Source: CAYWFU01 sp964457585 (GTDB lineage Bacteria; JACRDZ01). Taken from it: a DNA stretch of 19,081 bases. Shown here in pieces: positions 1 to 6,353 of this stretch. The position numbers were made by a program, and so were the translations under genes. The stretch spans positions 1-19,081 of the forward strand of contig CAYWFU010000058.1 of the NCBI GenBank assembly GCA_964457585.1, given 5' to 3'. Under the pieces are notes generated by a model, which made no database searches, was not told where the DNA came from, and worked only from the letters and a program-made list of their open reading frames with translations. Each line of letters opens with the position of its first letter. Position 1 is the stretch's first letter.

Positions 1-40
1 ATTGGCACAATATAAATAATAAATATTCCTATCAGAGACA

Positions 41-80
41 GAAGATACCCTGTGGTTCTACCACAGGGTTCTTCATTATT
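41..80 (+). terminator. Intrinsic terminator of a gene off the left edge
   Basis: A strong hairpin is visible: ACCCTGTGG (47-55), loop TTCTA, CCACAGGGT (61-69). It is extended by GAAGA/TCTTC pairing (41-45 with 70-74) around one bulged T. A T-rich run ending in seven Ts follows on the + strand. No such T tract follows on the minus strand, so it probably ends a + strand gene lying left of the window and converging on flgF. Confidence 0.75.
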
Positions 81-103
81 TTTTTAATCAATAACTGTCC
101 GCA

Positions 104-152
104 GGACACGACAATTTTACATTTTGCATTTTACATTTTAAATTTACATTTA
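104..152. repeat. Short heptad repeat after flgF
   Basis: Just beyond the flgF stop is a run of A/T-rich words of about seven bases (ATTTTAC, ATTTTGC, ATTTTAC, ATTTTAA) at 114-150. A small palindrome, GTCC GCA GGAC, lies beside it at 108-118. Read on the minus strand, the flgF stop is directly followed by GGAGATAAATG, like the AGGAGATGGTATG sequence that opens other intergenic elements here. It lacks a clear second arm and may be a remnant. Confidence 0.5.
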
Positions 153-156
153 TCTC

Positions 157-867
157 CTATACTTTCCCAACCTGTTGATTTGCTGCTTGCATGCTATCAT
201 TTATAACATTTACTATTTTTTGATACGATTCATATTTTCTCATAATGCTTATCATTTTTGCCATTTCCATCATTACATTAACATTTGATGATTCAATTGC
301 ACCTTGTTGTATTTCTGCTGATGTTTTTAATTCTTCCATTTCATTATTATCAAAAAGATTAAATCCAAGTTTTACTAATTTTGCTGGATTTTCAAATGTC
401 ACTAATTTTATTTCTGCAACTTTCTTGCCATCTGACACTATTTCACCTTTAGTATTAACTGTAAAACGGGCATTATTAATATATATATGTTTATTTTGTG
501 AATCCAACACAAAATTGTTATCATGTGTAACTAATGCGCCTTCTCCATCAGTTTTAAAAGATCCATCACGTGTATATCTTGTTCCATTTTTAGTTTCTAT
601 TGCAAAAAAGCCCTCTCCTTCTATTGCAAAATCAAAAGAATTATTTGTTGTATTTACAACTCCCTGATTAAAATCTGTAATCATTGAACAATCATTATTT
701 TCAGAATTTTTTTTCTCCATTTTTTTTGACCCGGGGGCAACAGTAAATTCAACAAGATTGCTTTTGAAACCTGTTGTTGATATGTTTGCTAAATTGTTGC
801 TAATAACTTCAAATTTTCTTACTTCCTGTTCCATCCCGGTAATAATTCTATTCAGTCCTTCCATCAT
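157..867 (-). CDS. flgF: Flagellar basal-body rod protein, FlgF-like
   Basis: A flagellar rod/hook family protein of about 236 residues, exported through the flagellar type III system to form the proximal rod. The N-terminal motif ISNNLANISTTGFKS is the family signature. The C-terminal stretch ESSNVNVMMEMAKMISIMRKYE is the matching helix. The final SMQAANQ resembles FlgF endings (ANQ near the terminus) more than FlgG, so FlgF is preferred, though FlgG cannot be fully excluded. The reading frame is open from a GTG at 876, but GAGG overlaps that codon, and the ATG at 867 (or the next one at 864) has correct spacing to it. It is the last minus-strand gene, 25 bases after the lipoprotein gene. 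No flgG follows within the window; a terminator for the opposite strand does. Confidence 0.85.
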   Translation of the reverse strand: MMEGLNRIITGMEQEVRKFEVISNNLANISTTGFKSNLVEFTVAPGSKKMEKKNSENNDCSMITDFNQGVVNTTNNSFDFAIEGEGFFAIETKNGTRYTRDGSFKTDGEGALVTHDNNFVLDSQNKHIYINNARFTVNTKGEIVSDGKKVAEIKLVTFENPAKLVKLGFNLFDNNEMEELKTSAEIQQGAIESSNVNVMMEMAKMISIMRKYESYQKIVNVINDSMQAANQQVGKV

Positions 868-892
868 AATAATCACCTCTTTCCACTTACCC

Positions 893-1645
893 TTAATATT
901 TATATTTATCCACCCACACTTTATATTTATCCGGATGTGCCGGTGCTCGAGAAAATGTTAAATCAAATCTTATAGTTCTTTTTGGTAATATCTTTTCAGG
1001 GAACATTTCAGGTGTTAAAGATATTTCTTCTATAACTTCATCTCTTTGCCCATAAATTGCGCCCTTAATCTCCATTTGCTTGATAGGTTTATCAGATAAA
1101 TTCGTAATCCTTCCGACAATTTTAAAAAATTCTTTATCATGATCAAATTGATAAAACCCATTATGAGAAATAAATTTAAACGGAAACCCGATTCCCTTAT
1201 ATAATGATTCTGTAGAATCATTTTTTTTCATTTTATTTTTAATGGATTTGAGGTCTTTTCTTAATGCTGTAAGTTCCATGTTTAATGTATTAAATTTATT
1301 TTTTGCACTTTCATATAAAGATGTTTTGCTATTTTTTACAACCATTTCTACTAAATCAGAAACTTTAGTTTTTTTAGAATTTTTTTTGCTTTCAAGATTA
1401 TTTATACGATTTTCTAAAGATATCAATTTATCTTCATATATTAAGAATTCATTATTTAAATTTTGCAATTCTTTAATCTGTACTTGTATATTACTTATTT
1501 CGTTGTTCTGCCTATCTAATAAAATAATCATTTTATTATTTGTTTCATGAATTTTTTTCTCTATGTCTGAAAAGGATTTTTTTTGACAACCATTATTTAA
1601 AATTATTAAAGTTATAAAGAAAATTATCTTTGTTGATTTTTTCAT
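893..1645 (-). CDS. Probable lipoprotein with coiled coil and FxLYD-like domain
   Basis: A protein of 250 residues. Residues 1-20 form a signal sequence: KK near the start, a hydrophobic stretch, then LNNGC with Cys20. This is a non-canonical lipobox, so lipidation is likely rather than certain. Residues about 28-140 are rich in E, K, N, L and I and look coiled-coil. The C-terminal part (about 155-250) contains VGRITNLSDKPIKQMEIKG and later a KRTIRFDL stretch. That pattern fits the FxLYD-type beta domain found in exported proteins. RBS AAGGTGA lies just before the ATG. It sits between fliL and flgF in one direction, so a cell-envelope role with the rod or stator is plausible, but I recognise no named flagellar protein. 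Confidence 0.7.
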   Translation of the reverse strand: MKKSTKIIFFITLIILNNGCQKKSFSDIEKKIHETNNKMIILLDRQNNEISNIQVQIKELQNLNNEFLIYEDKLISLENRINNLESKKNSKKTKVSDLVEMVVKNSKTSLYESAKNKFNTLNMELTALRKDLKSIKNKMKKNDSTESLYKGIGFPFKFISHNGFYQFDHDKEFFKIVGRITNLSDKPIKQMEIKGAIYGQRDEVIEEISLTPEMFPEKILPKRTIRFDLTFSRAPAHPDKYKVWVDKYKY

Positions 1646-1654
1646 ACATTCACC

Positions 1655-1735
1655 TTGCGATTGAATTGGGAAGCTCCAGGTTGCAGACTATAGAGGCCAG
1701 GTTTTCAACCTTTAGCCTTTAGTCTATCTCCCTCT
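1655..1735 (-). repeat. Intergenic hairpin element, AGGCTAA family
   Basis: Between fliL and the lipoprotein gene. Nested complementary segments form an interrupted stem on the + strand: AGACT (1685-1689) with AGTCT (1721-1725), GGC (1695-1697) with GCC (1715-1717), AGGTT with AACCT. Read on the minus strand it opens with GGGAGATAGACTAAAGGCTAA after the fliL stop and holds AGGCTAA/AGGTTGA words. It shares these words and a CCTGGAGC stretch with the element at 12267-12345, suggesting a common family. Confidence 0.6.
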
Positions 1736-1741
1736 TCCGTT

Positions 1742-2311
1742 CTACTGAACAACAAAATCCGTAAAATATACATTGAGAACTTTATCTTTTTGCAGAAGCA
1801 AATTAATAGAATTTATTATTTCTTTTTTAATCTTATCTTTTTCAGCTTGCTTTAAAATATCCTCAGAATTTCGGGTTGAAATCATTCCAATAATCATATC
1901 TTTTAGCTGTGCTTCACGCATTTTAATTTCAGCTTCTGTTTCTTTTTTATCCAATTCTAAAGAAATACTTACCTTAAGATAATGTTTTTCTGAGAGACTA
2001 TTTAAATTAACTATAAATTCTCCAAGAGATATAACAGATTCAGGATAATTTTTAATACCGGGGATATCTTCTTCAATTCTATTTTCAGGGACTTCTACTT
2101 TTATATTTTTATTAAAATACAGTTTTTTTACTACAAAAAATATTACTACAATCAAAGCAATAACAACGATAATAAAAAGTATCAATTTCCTATATTTTAT
2201 TACTAACTCCAAAGGATTTTTTTTTACCTTTGAAGTGTTTTCAGTATTACTTTTTTCTATTTCTTTTTCCTTGCTGTTTTCTTTATTCAATAAATTTTCT
2301 TCAACTGACAT
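1742..2311 (-). CDS. fliL: Flagellar basal body-associated protein FliL
   Basis: A single-pass inner-membrane protein of 189 residues that surrounds or supports the stator units at the motor. Residues 1-42 are a charged cytoplasmic tail, 43-62 are a hydrophobic membrane segment (LILFIIVVIALIVVIFFVV), and the rest is a periplasmic domain. The ending, KVLNVYFTDFVVQ, is the conserved FliL C-terminus. The middle also fits the family (VSISLELDKKE, then MIIGMISTRNSEDI). RBS AAGGAGA stands just before the ATG and forms the right end of the repeat element upstream. The position after kinase and response-regulator genes, rather than beside fliM/fliN, is uncommon. Confidence 0.9.
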   Translation of the reverse strand: MSVEENLLNKENSKEKEIEKSNTENTSKVKKNPLELVIKYRKLILFIIVVIALIVVIFFVVKKLYFNKNIKVEVPENRIEEDIPGIKNYPESVISLGEFIVNLNSLSEKHYLKVSISLELDKKETEAEIKMREAQLKDMIIGMISTRNSEDILKQAEKDKIKKEIINSINLLLQKDKVLNVYFTDFVVQ

Positions 2312-2315
2312 TAAT

Positions 2316-2436
2316 TCTCCTTATGTATAAGTGTCAAAGAGTCAAAGCGTCAAAGAGTCAGAGCAAAGGAATTTTGAGATTTTATTCTGCCACTTTGCCA
2401 CTTTGACTCTCTGACACTACCATACCATCTCCTAAA
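2316..2436 (-). repeat. Octad inverted-repeat element upstream of fliL (copy B)
   Basis: Read on the minus strand it opens with TTTAGGAGATGGTATGGTAG and closes with ACACTTATACATAAGGAGA, the ribosome-binding site of fliL. Arms are built of eight-base words of the form AGNGTCAR: GTGTCAGAGAGTCAAAG on one side, complementary to CTTTGACTCTTTGACAC on the other. The loop is A/T-rich. It is a diverged inverted copy of the element at 6021-6143, sharing its loop, words and both ends. Confidence 0.85.
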
Positions 2437-2482
2437 TAATTTTTAATTAATATTTGCAATTTTTATACCAATGTTTCGAATG

Positions 2483-2583
2483 TAACTATCGGGAATAAAA
2501 TATATCGGGGATGATAAGCAAAAGGTTGTGCCATTTCCGCAGTGTTCCCCGATAACTAATGTCGAGGACATGTTTAGCGGGAA
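2483..2583. repeat. CGATAA..TAATGTCGAGGACA palindromic repeat
   Basis: CCCCGATAACTAATGTC (2547-2563) faces GACATGTTTAGCGGG (2567-2581) to form an imperfect hairpin. Additional CGGG-containing segments upstream (AACTATCGGG at 2484-2493, TATCGGGG at 2503-2510) can pair alternatively with CCCCGATA. The core recurs at 6440-6466 and 17305-17347. Together with the neighbouring repeats it explains the 494-base gap 2312-2805, in which I see no gene. Confidence 0.6.
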
Positions 2584-2620
2584 TCCAGTTTTTCTTTTTT
2601 ATTTTTCTATTCATGGAATT

Positions 2621-2647
2621 AGATTGCTTCACTTCGCTCGCAATGAC
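2621..2647. repeat. GCTTCACTTCGCTCGCAATGAC dispersed motif
   Basis: The segment matches, from memory, a short palindromic motif seen in intergenic DNA of many unrelated bacteria (ATTGCGAGCGAAGTGAAGCAAT type). Its chance translation contains CHCERSEAI, a hallmark of spurious reading frames. It is seen once here, so its repeat status in this genome rests on general knowledge. Confidence 0.55.
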
Positions 2648-2674
2648 AAAATATAGTATTTACAGAACACGATA

Positions 2675-2798
2675 CTAGTACTACAGCGCTACAGTATGAC
2701 AGTGCGACAGTGCGATAGAAAGATCGAGAGTGCGATAGTGCTATAGTGCGATGAATAAAGAACTGTCGCACTATCGCACTATAGCGCTGTAGTACTAG
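2675..2798. repeat. Octad inverted-repeat element after the kinase gene
   Basis: The left arm CTAGTACTACAGCGCTA (2675-2691) pairs with TAGCGCTGTAGTACTAG (2782-2798) with one mismatch. Between them are eight-base words CTACAGTA, TGACAGTG, CGACAGTG, CGAGAGTG, CGATAGTG, CTATAGTG, and on the other side complementary CACTATCG and CACTATAG. The outer end abuts a palindrome, TAGGTAATTTTTACCTA, that contains the kinase stop codon. The stem is long enough to end or slow minus-strand transcription, although no T tract follows. Confidence 0.8.
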
Positions 2799-2805
2799 GT
2801 AAAAA

Positions 2806-3489
2806 TTACCTATTTTGCTCACTGCCTAACTTAATTGTAAAAACACTGCCTTTTCCATATTTACTCGAAACCATAATTTTTCCAGAATAAGCTTTAACAA
2901 TTTCTGAGGTAATAAATAATCCCAAACCAGAGCTTTCTTCTGTTGTTTTTTTATGAAAAAAAGGGGTGAACAATTTAGGAATATCATTTTTTTTTATTCC
3001 ACAGCCATTATCTGATATACTTATGAGGATATTATTATTTTTTAATTTTGTATGAATAACTATTTTACCATTTTTTCCAGTTATTGAGTCAATAGCATTT
3101 TTTAATATATTTATAAGAATTTGTTTTAATCTGTTCTCATCCCCATAGAAAAATATATTTTTATTATCAATTCTATTATCGATTTCAATTTTTTTATTTT
3201 TCAATTCAGGTTCAAACAAAAAAATAATTTCCTCAAGAATTTCTAATACATTTATTTTATCATTTTTAAAAGTTTCAGGTGATAAGCTTATAAAGTTTTG
3301 AGTTAGATCTTTTATCCTTAAAGCTTCTTTCTCGATCGCGCTAATTCTTTTATTAATATGTCCATTTAATTTATTTTCAAGCATAAGAAATTGTGCATTG
3401 CAAATAATAGTAGTTATTGGATTTTTAATTTCATGAAGAATTAGAGATGTTTTGTCTGATATAGAATTAAGATATTTTGAATTAATCAT
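2806..3489 (-). CDS. Cytosolic histidine kinase
   Basis: A protein of 227 residues with no membrane segment and almost no sensor region. The H box, LILHEIKNPITTII with His19, lies near the N-terminus. The ATPase part is complete: N box LKQILINILKNAIDSI, G1 box ISDNGCGI, F-box region FTPFFHKKTTE and G2 GLGLFITSEIVKAYSGKI. It should autophosphorylate and act on a response regulator, most simply the receiver-only protein encoded directly upstream; its start lies 11 bases after that stop, with AGGAT overlapping the stop. The input signal must come from a partner protein. NtrB/FlgS-like kinases share this compact form, but no specific name is justified. Confidence 0.88.
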   Translation of the reverse strand: MINSKYLNSISDKTSLILHEIKNPITTIICNAQFLMLENKLNGHINKRISAIEKEALRIKDLTQNFISLSPETFKNDKINVLEILEEIIFLFEPELKNKKIEIDNRIDNKNIFFYGDENRLKQILINILKNAIDSITGKNGKIVIHTKLKNNNILISISDNGCGIKKNDIPKLFTPFFHKKTTEESSGLGLFITSEIVKAYSGKIMVSSKYGKGSVFTIKLGSEQNR

Positions 3490-3500
3490 TTTTATTTATC

Positions 3501-3860
3501 CTATGCTCCCAATCCCCTTATTTTATCTACTAAATGCGCAACTTCCTTTAATCCAAAAGGTTTATTTAAGTATGCAAAATGATTTATATCAATGTGTTTG
3601 TTTTGATTTTGACTTAACCCTGACATGATAATTACAGGTTTTTTTAATGATATATTTTTTATTATTTTATTCCAATTAGCAGGAGCATCGCCAGGAAGAA
3701 AGTGGTCCAGTAAAATAAAATTAAAATTTTGTTTTTTTATTATTTTTAAAGCATCAAATTTATTACATGCAGTACATACTTTTAATCCAAAATATTTTAA
3801 AGCATTTATTAATATATCTCTTAAATACTTTTCATCTTCAACAACCAATACTTTGAGCAT
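3501..3860 (-). CDS. Single-domain response regulator
   Basis: A receiver domain alone, 119 residues, with no output domain. Key residues are present: acidic pair Glu8-Asp9 in VVEDEKYL, phosphoacceptor Asp52 in ILLDHFLPGD, Ser in IIMSGLS, and Lys in LNKPFGLKEV. It is probably phosphorylated by the kinase gene that follows in the same direction, then acts by protein contact, as CheY-like or Spo0F-like proteins do. Location upstream of fliL and flgF suggests a motility role, but the switch-binding surface of CheY cannot be judged by eye. Translation starts at an ATG whose ribosome-binding site AGGAGAAG forms the end of an intergenic repeat. Confidence 0.88.
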   Translation of the reverse strand: MLKVLVVEDEKYLRDILINALKYFGLKVCTACNKFDALKIIKKQNFNFILLDHFLPGDAPANWNKIIKNISLKKPVIIMSGLSQNQNKHIDINHFAYLNKPFGLKEVAHLVDKIRGLGA

Positions 3861-3861
3861 T

Positions 3862-3990
3862 TCTTCTCCTATGATAAATCAGGTTAAGGCTAAGGGCTAG
3901 GTTAAGGAAAAGATAAAACCAAAAATCAATATAATGATTTAAATCTTTTCTCAACCTCAACCTCAATCTTTCATACCATCTCCTATGAAA
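3862..3990 (-). repeat. GGTTGA-type inverted-repeat element (copy C)
   Basis: Read on the minus strand: TTTCATAGGAGATGGTATGA, a short run of GGTTGA words, an A/T loop with TTTTGG, then CCTTAACCTAGCCCTTAGCC and TTTATCATAGGAG, which is the ribosome-binding site of the response regulator. Positions 3866-3948 are identical, base for base, to the reverse complement of 11869-11951. This copy has fewer GGTTGA words than the other. Confidence 0.9.
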
Positions 3991-4010
3991 GAATAGATAG
4001 GTTCATGAAA

Positions 4011-4026
4011 TGCAAATATTATACCA
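4011..4026 (-). promoter_or_regulatory. Sigma-54-like promoter for the regulator/fliL/flgF direction
   Basis: Read on the minus strand, TGGTATAATATTTGCA has GG and GC with exactly the ten-base gap of the -24/-12 consensus TGGCACG-N4-TTGCW and matches nine of twelve specified positions. The same bases also contain TGG-TATAAT, an extended -10 for the housekeeping sigma factor, so the two readings cannot be separated here. The start would fall near 3999, giving a leader of about 140 bases that includes the repeat element. Confidence 0.5.
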
Positions 4027-4065
4027 TTGCTAATAGTCCAATAAAATCAATGCAATTTATATATA

Positions 4066-4100
4066 TATAAAAAAATAGTATGGAATTTGCTCCATACTAT
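4066..4100 (-). terminator. Intrinsic terminator of the degenerate-receiver activator
   Basis: Read on the minus strand, ATAGTATGGA (4100-4091), loop GCAAAT, TCCATACTAT (4084-4075), followed at once by a run of Ts (4075-4069). It is a perfect ten-pair stem nine bases after the stop of the activator gene, and separates it from the next minus-strand unit. Confidence 0.9.
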
Positions 4101-4108
4101 CAGGAAAT

Positions 4109-5482
4109 TCATTGAATATTGTATTTATTCATTTTATTGAATAAAGTTTTATAATCTATATCTAATAATGCTGCTGCTTTACGTTTATTCCAGCGTGTTT
4201 CATTTAATTTTGCGATAATAAGACTTTTTTCAACATCTTCAAGATGACTGCGTGAAATTTCTTTAAGAGTAGATCCATTGGATATTTTTTTTTGAGAAAT
4301 TTGGCTTTTTGATATTATTTCAATAGGTAGATGTTTTATATCAATAATTTCTTCAGCCAGTATAACAGCTCTTTTTATAACATTTTTGAGTTCTCTGATA
4401 TTGCCAGGCCATAGATAATTAAAGAAAATATCTTGAGTTTCTTTTGAAAATACTCTTATATCTTTATTAAATTCAAGATTAAATTCATCAAGAAAACATT
4501 TCATGAGAAGAGGGATATCTTCTTTTCTTTCTCTAAGAGGAGGGATATGTAATGAGAATTCATTTAAACGATAAAATAAATCTTCTCTAAATTTTTTTTC
4601 TGCAATATTTTTATGCAGATCAATGTTTGTTGCTGCAATAATTCTCGCATCAATTTTAATACACCTTCTTCCACCTATACGTTCAATCTCTTTTTCCTGC
4701 AGCAGCCTTAAAAGTTTAATCTGAAGATTAATCGGTAAATTTCCTATTTCATCCAGAAAAAGTGTTCCTCCCTGAGCAAGTTCAACTTTACCCAAATTCA
4801 TTTTATGCGCTCCAGTAAATGCGCCTTTTTCATGACCGAAAATTTCGCTTTCAAACAGAGTTTCCGGCAATGTTGAACAATCTAACGGAATAAATGATCG
4901 GTTTGAACGATTACCTTCATAATGTATAACTCTCGCAATAAGTTCCTTCCCTGTACCGCTTTCACCTGTTATTAGAACAGAAATATTATGTGAAGCGACT
5001 TTTTTTATTATACTGTATATGTCTCTTACAATATTACTATTGCCAATAATTCTACTAAAAGAAAAACTTTTTTCAAGTCGTGCTTTTAAAAGTTCAACCT
5101 TATTGTTTAATTCCCTTTTTTCTAGAGCTTTGCTTACTATTATTTTTAATCTATCAGATGGAAGAGGTTTCAGTATATAATCGTAAGCGCCATTATTCAT
5201 TGATTGTAATGCAGTTGGGATTTGCTGTTCGTTTTCTATTAGAAGCAGTATTACTGAGTTATTATTTATTTTTTTAATGTCATTGATTATTTCTTGATGA
5301 GATAAATTAGATATATTTATATTAAGTAAAATTAAATCCGGTAACAAAAGCTGTATTTTATTTAATCCATCTTCTATATTTTTGGAATTTTCTATTTTAT
5401 ATTCATTTTTGAGTATGTTTGATAAAGAATTTATAGTATCAATATTATTGTCAATAATTAATATTTTCAAATTTTTTGTCAT
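4109..5482 (-). CDS. Sigma-54 activator with degenerate receiver (FleQ/FlrA-like design)
   Basis: An NtrC-family transcription activator of 457 residues. Residues 1-125 are a receiver fold, but Asn54 replaces the phosphoacceptor Asp (LILLNINIS), the acidic pair is Asp11-Asn12 (IIDNN), and the usual Ser/Thr is lost; Lys in ILKPLPS remains. The AAA+ domain has Walker A GESGTGKE (about 172-179), the sigma-54 contact loop GAFTGA (220-225), the Walker B region GTLFLDEIG, and the arginine-finger segment FREDLFYRLN. The C-terminal 40 residues form a Fis-type helix-turn-helix (RKAAALLDIDYKTLFNKM). It should drive sigma-54 promoters without phosphorylation, as FleQ and FlrA do. Monocistronic with its own terminator. 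The weak ribosome-binding site (AGAAAG) suggests modest expression. Confidence 0.9.
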   Translation of the reverse strand: MTKNLKILIIDNNIDTINSLSNILKNEYKIENSKNIEDGLNKIQLLLPDLILLNINISNLSHQEIINDIKKINNNSVILLLIENEQQIPTALQSMNNGAYDYILKPLPSDRLKIIVSKALEKRELNNKVELLKARLEKSFSFSRIIGNSNIVRDIYSIIKKVASHNISVLITGESGTGKELIARVIHYEGNRSNRSFIPLDCSTLPETLFESEIFGHEKGAFTGAHKMNLGKVELAQGGTLFLDEIGNLPINLQIKLLRLLQEKEIERIGGRRCIKIDARIIAATNIDLHKNIAEKKFREDLFYRLNEFSLHIPPLRERKEDIPLLMKCFLDEFNLEFNKDIRVFSKETQDIFFNYLWPGNIRELKNVIKRAVILAEEIIDIKHLPIEIISKSQISQKKISNGSTLKEISRSHLEDVEKSLIIAKLNETRWNKRKAAALLDIDYKTLFNKMNKYNIQ

Positions 5483-5521
5483 GAATATTAACTTTCTATT
5501 AATTTATTGAATAGTTTGATG

Positions 5522-5549
5522 AAAATATGTTAAAAGAAAACAAAGTCAA
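5522..5549 (-). promoter_or_regulatory. Sigma-70-type promoter close to the activator gene
   Basis: Read on the minus strand: TTGACT (5549-5544), 16-base spacer, TATTTT (5527-5522). The predicted start near 5515 leaves a leader of about 33 bases before the activator ATG. In DNA this rich in A/T such matches can arise by chance. Confidence 0.4.
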
Positions 5550-5743
5550 TAATTATTTTTAGTAGAACACATAATAGGGGTAGTAAACAATATAATATTT
5601 TTTTAATGAATATTTATACTTTCAAATGAATACAATATATTATCGGTACATATTTAAAAAAAATAACTAAAACTTCAATATTTAATTTCTATGTAATTAA
5701 TTATTGGTTAAATTTTTTTTATTAAAAATTAAAATAATAACTA

Positions 5744-5772
5744 AAATTAGCATGTTTGCAAAAATCTGTCAA
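5744..5772 (-). promoter_or_regulatory. Sigma-70-type promoter with extended -10
   Basis: Read on the minus strand: perfect TTGACA (5772-5767), 17-base spacer, TGC then TAATTT (5749-5744). The strong -35, ideal spacing and TG extension support it, although the -10 hexamer matches only at three of six positions. It would leave a leader of about 255 bases before the activator gene. Confidence 0.4.
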
Positions 5773-5935
5773 GCCAATTATCCTTTTTCCTTTTTGTTAC
5801 CCAAAGTATGGAATTTTTTCTATATAATTATTTTTTTTAAAAGATATATTTAAAAGTAAGACAATCTAATGAAGTCCTCTGCAATAGAACCATAGTGTAT
5901 CCTCGCTCTTTTATCTGAGTAATATAGAAATGGGT

Positions 5936-5951
5936 TGGCATATAAAATGCA
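5936..5951 (+). promoter_or_regulatory. Sigma-54-like promoter for the small-protein/TPR/kinase/activator genes
   Basis: TGGCATATAAAATGCA has GG and GC in exact -24/-12 register (ten bases between) and the TGGCA half is intact. The predicted start is near 5962. It is the only such match I saw in this gap facing the plus-strand genes. Inference: it would be the target of the activator encoded divergently at 4109-5482. Confidence 0.55.
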
Positions 5952-5972
5952 TTTGTATTTTATTTATGCAGA

Positions 5973-6007
5973 TTATACCCTTAGCTTGGGTATAAGACCT
6001 TTTTTTT
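5973..6007 (+). terminator. Terminator-like hairpin in the leader
   Basis: TTATACCC (5973-5980), loop TTAGCTT, GGGTATAA (5988-5995), four bases, then eight Ts (6000-6007). A second hairpin can form just before it from TGCATATAAAATGCA-like and TTTATTTATGCA segments (5938-5970). It lies just downstream of the proposed start of transcription and before any gene, so it is either an attenuator or the end of a small RNA. The four-base gap before the T run weakens it as a simple terminator. Confidence 0.6.
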
Positions 6008-6020
6008 ACTGGTGATACGA

Positions 6021-6143
6021 ATAAGGAGATGGTTGATAGTGTCAGAGAGTCAGAGAATCAGAGTGTCAGAATAAAATCAAAAATTCCTTTGCTCTGACTC
6101 TTTGACACTCTGACTCTCTGACACTTATACATAAGGAGATGAT
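6021..6143 (+). repeat. Octad inverted-repeat element upstream of the small-protein gene (copy A)
   Basis: It opens with ATAAGGAGATGGTTGATAG (6021) and closes with ATAAGGAGATGAT (6131-6143) directly before an ATG, so the two ends are near-identical direct repeats 110 bases apart. The arms GTGTCAGAGAGTCAGAG and CTCTGACTCTCTGACAC are perfectly complementary over 17 bases. Further eight-base words (AGAATCAG, AGTGTCAG) continue inward. The loop carries AATTCCTTTGCTC, identical to the element near 2316-2436. Confidence 0.88.
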
Positions 6144-6353
6144 ATGAATTCACTGAATGCAGAGCTTTCAAAAAAATATGTTAAAGCAGATCATCACAAA
6201 AGAATAATCAGAAAAACACGTCAAATGGATAATAAAGTTAATAAACTTGTTTCTAAATGGCAAAGAAATCAAATCACTTCTGTGTCGGACAGCAGAAAAT
6301 TAAGTGATGAAATTAATGCTTTAATCGAAAAATTTGTTGTATGTGAAAATTAA
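6144..6353 (+). CDS. Small basic helical protein, unknown
   Basis: A 69-residue protein that I do not recognise. It has no membrane segment or signal sequence. The composition is basic in the first half (HHKRIIRKTRQ) and the whole looks helical, with a hydrophobic pattern in its second half (DSRKLSDEINALIEKF). An excellent ribosome-binding site, AAGGAG, stands seven bases before the ATG. It is the first gene of a plus-strand series that goes on to a TPR protein, a kinase and a sigma-54 activator. A regulatory adaptor or small chaperone for flagellar proteins is possible, but nothing seen proves it. The good start signal and position argue that it is real. Confidence 0.6.
   Translation: MNSLNAELSKKYVKADHHKRIIRKTRQMDNKVNKLVSKWQRNQITSVSDSRKLSDEINALIEKFVVCEN

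Larger units (their letters stand above)
5483..5935. other. A/T-rich divergent intergenic region without a visible gene
   Basis: The divergent gap between the minus-strand activator and the plus-strand small-protein gene runs to 6143. This first part is very A/T-rich, has no coding frame of note, and holds two possible minus-strand promoters (5522-5549, 5744-5772). A CCGATAA sequence near 5638 on the minus strand resembles a sigma-28 -10 box, but a TAAA at the proper distance is missing. The segment 5870-5935 has somewhat more G+C and could begin a small RNA ending at the terminator near 6007. Confidence 0.5.

Noticed and set aside
3..18. TGGCACAATATAAATA as a sigma-54 promoter at the left edge
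   Set aside because: The -24 half is good, but no TTGC-like -12 half lies at the right distance; it precedes no + strand gene in view.
2518..2533. Minus-strand TGGCACAACCTTTTGC as a sigma-54 promoter for fliL
   Set aside because: Both halves are good, but the gap between GG and GC is one base too long, which normally abolishes function. It also lies within repeat-rich DNA.
2619..2822. Open minus-strand frame of 67 codons
   Set aside because: It is made of the octad hairpin and the GCTCGCAATGAC motif and translates to a repetitive product with CHCERSEAI; no start signal or plausible protein.
5630..5660. Minus-strand CCGATAA as a sigma-28 (FliA) promoter
   Set aside because: There is no TAAA-type -35 at about 15 bases; the only TAAA is about six bases away.
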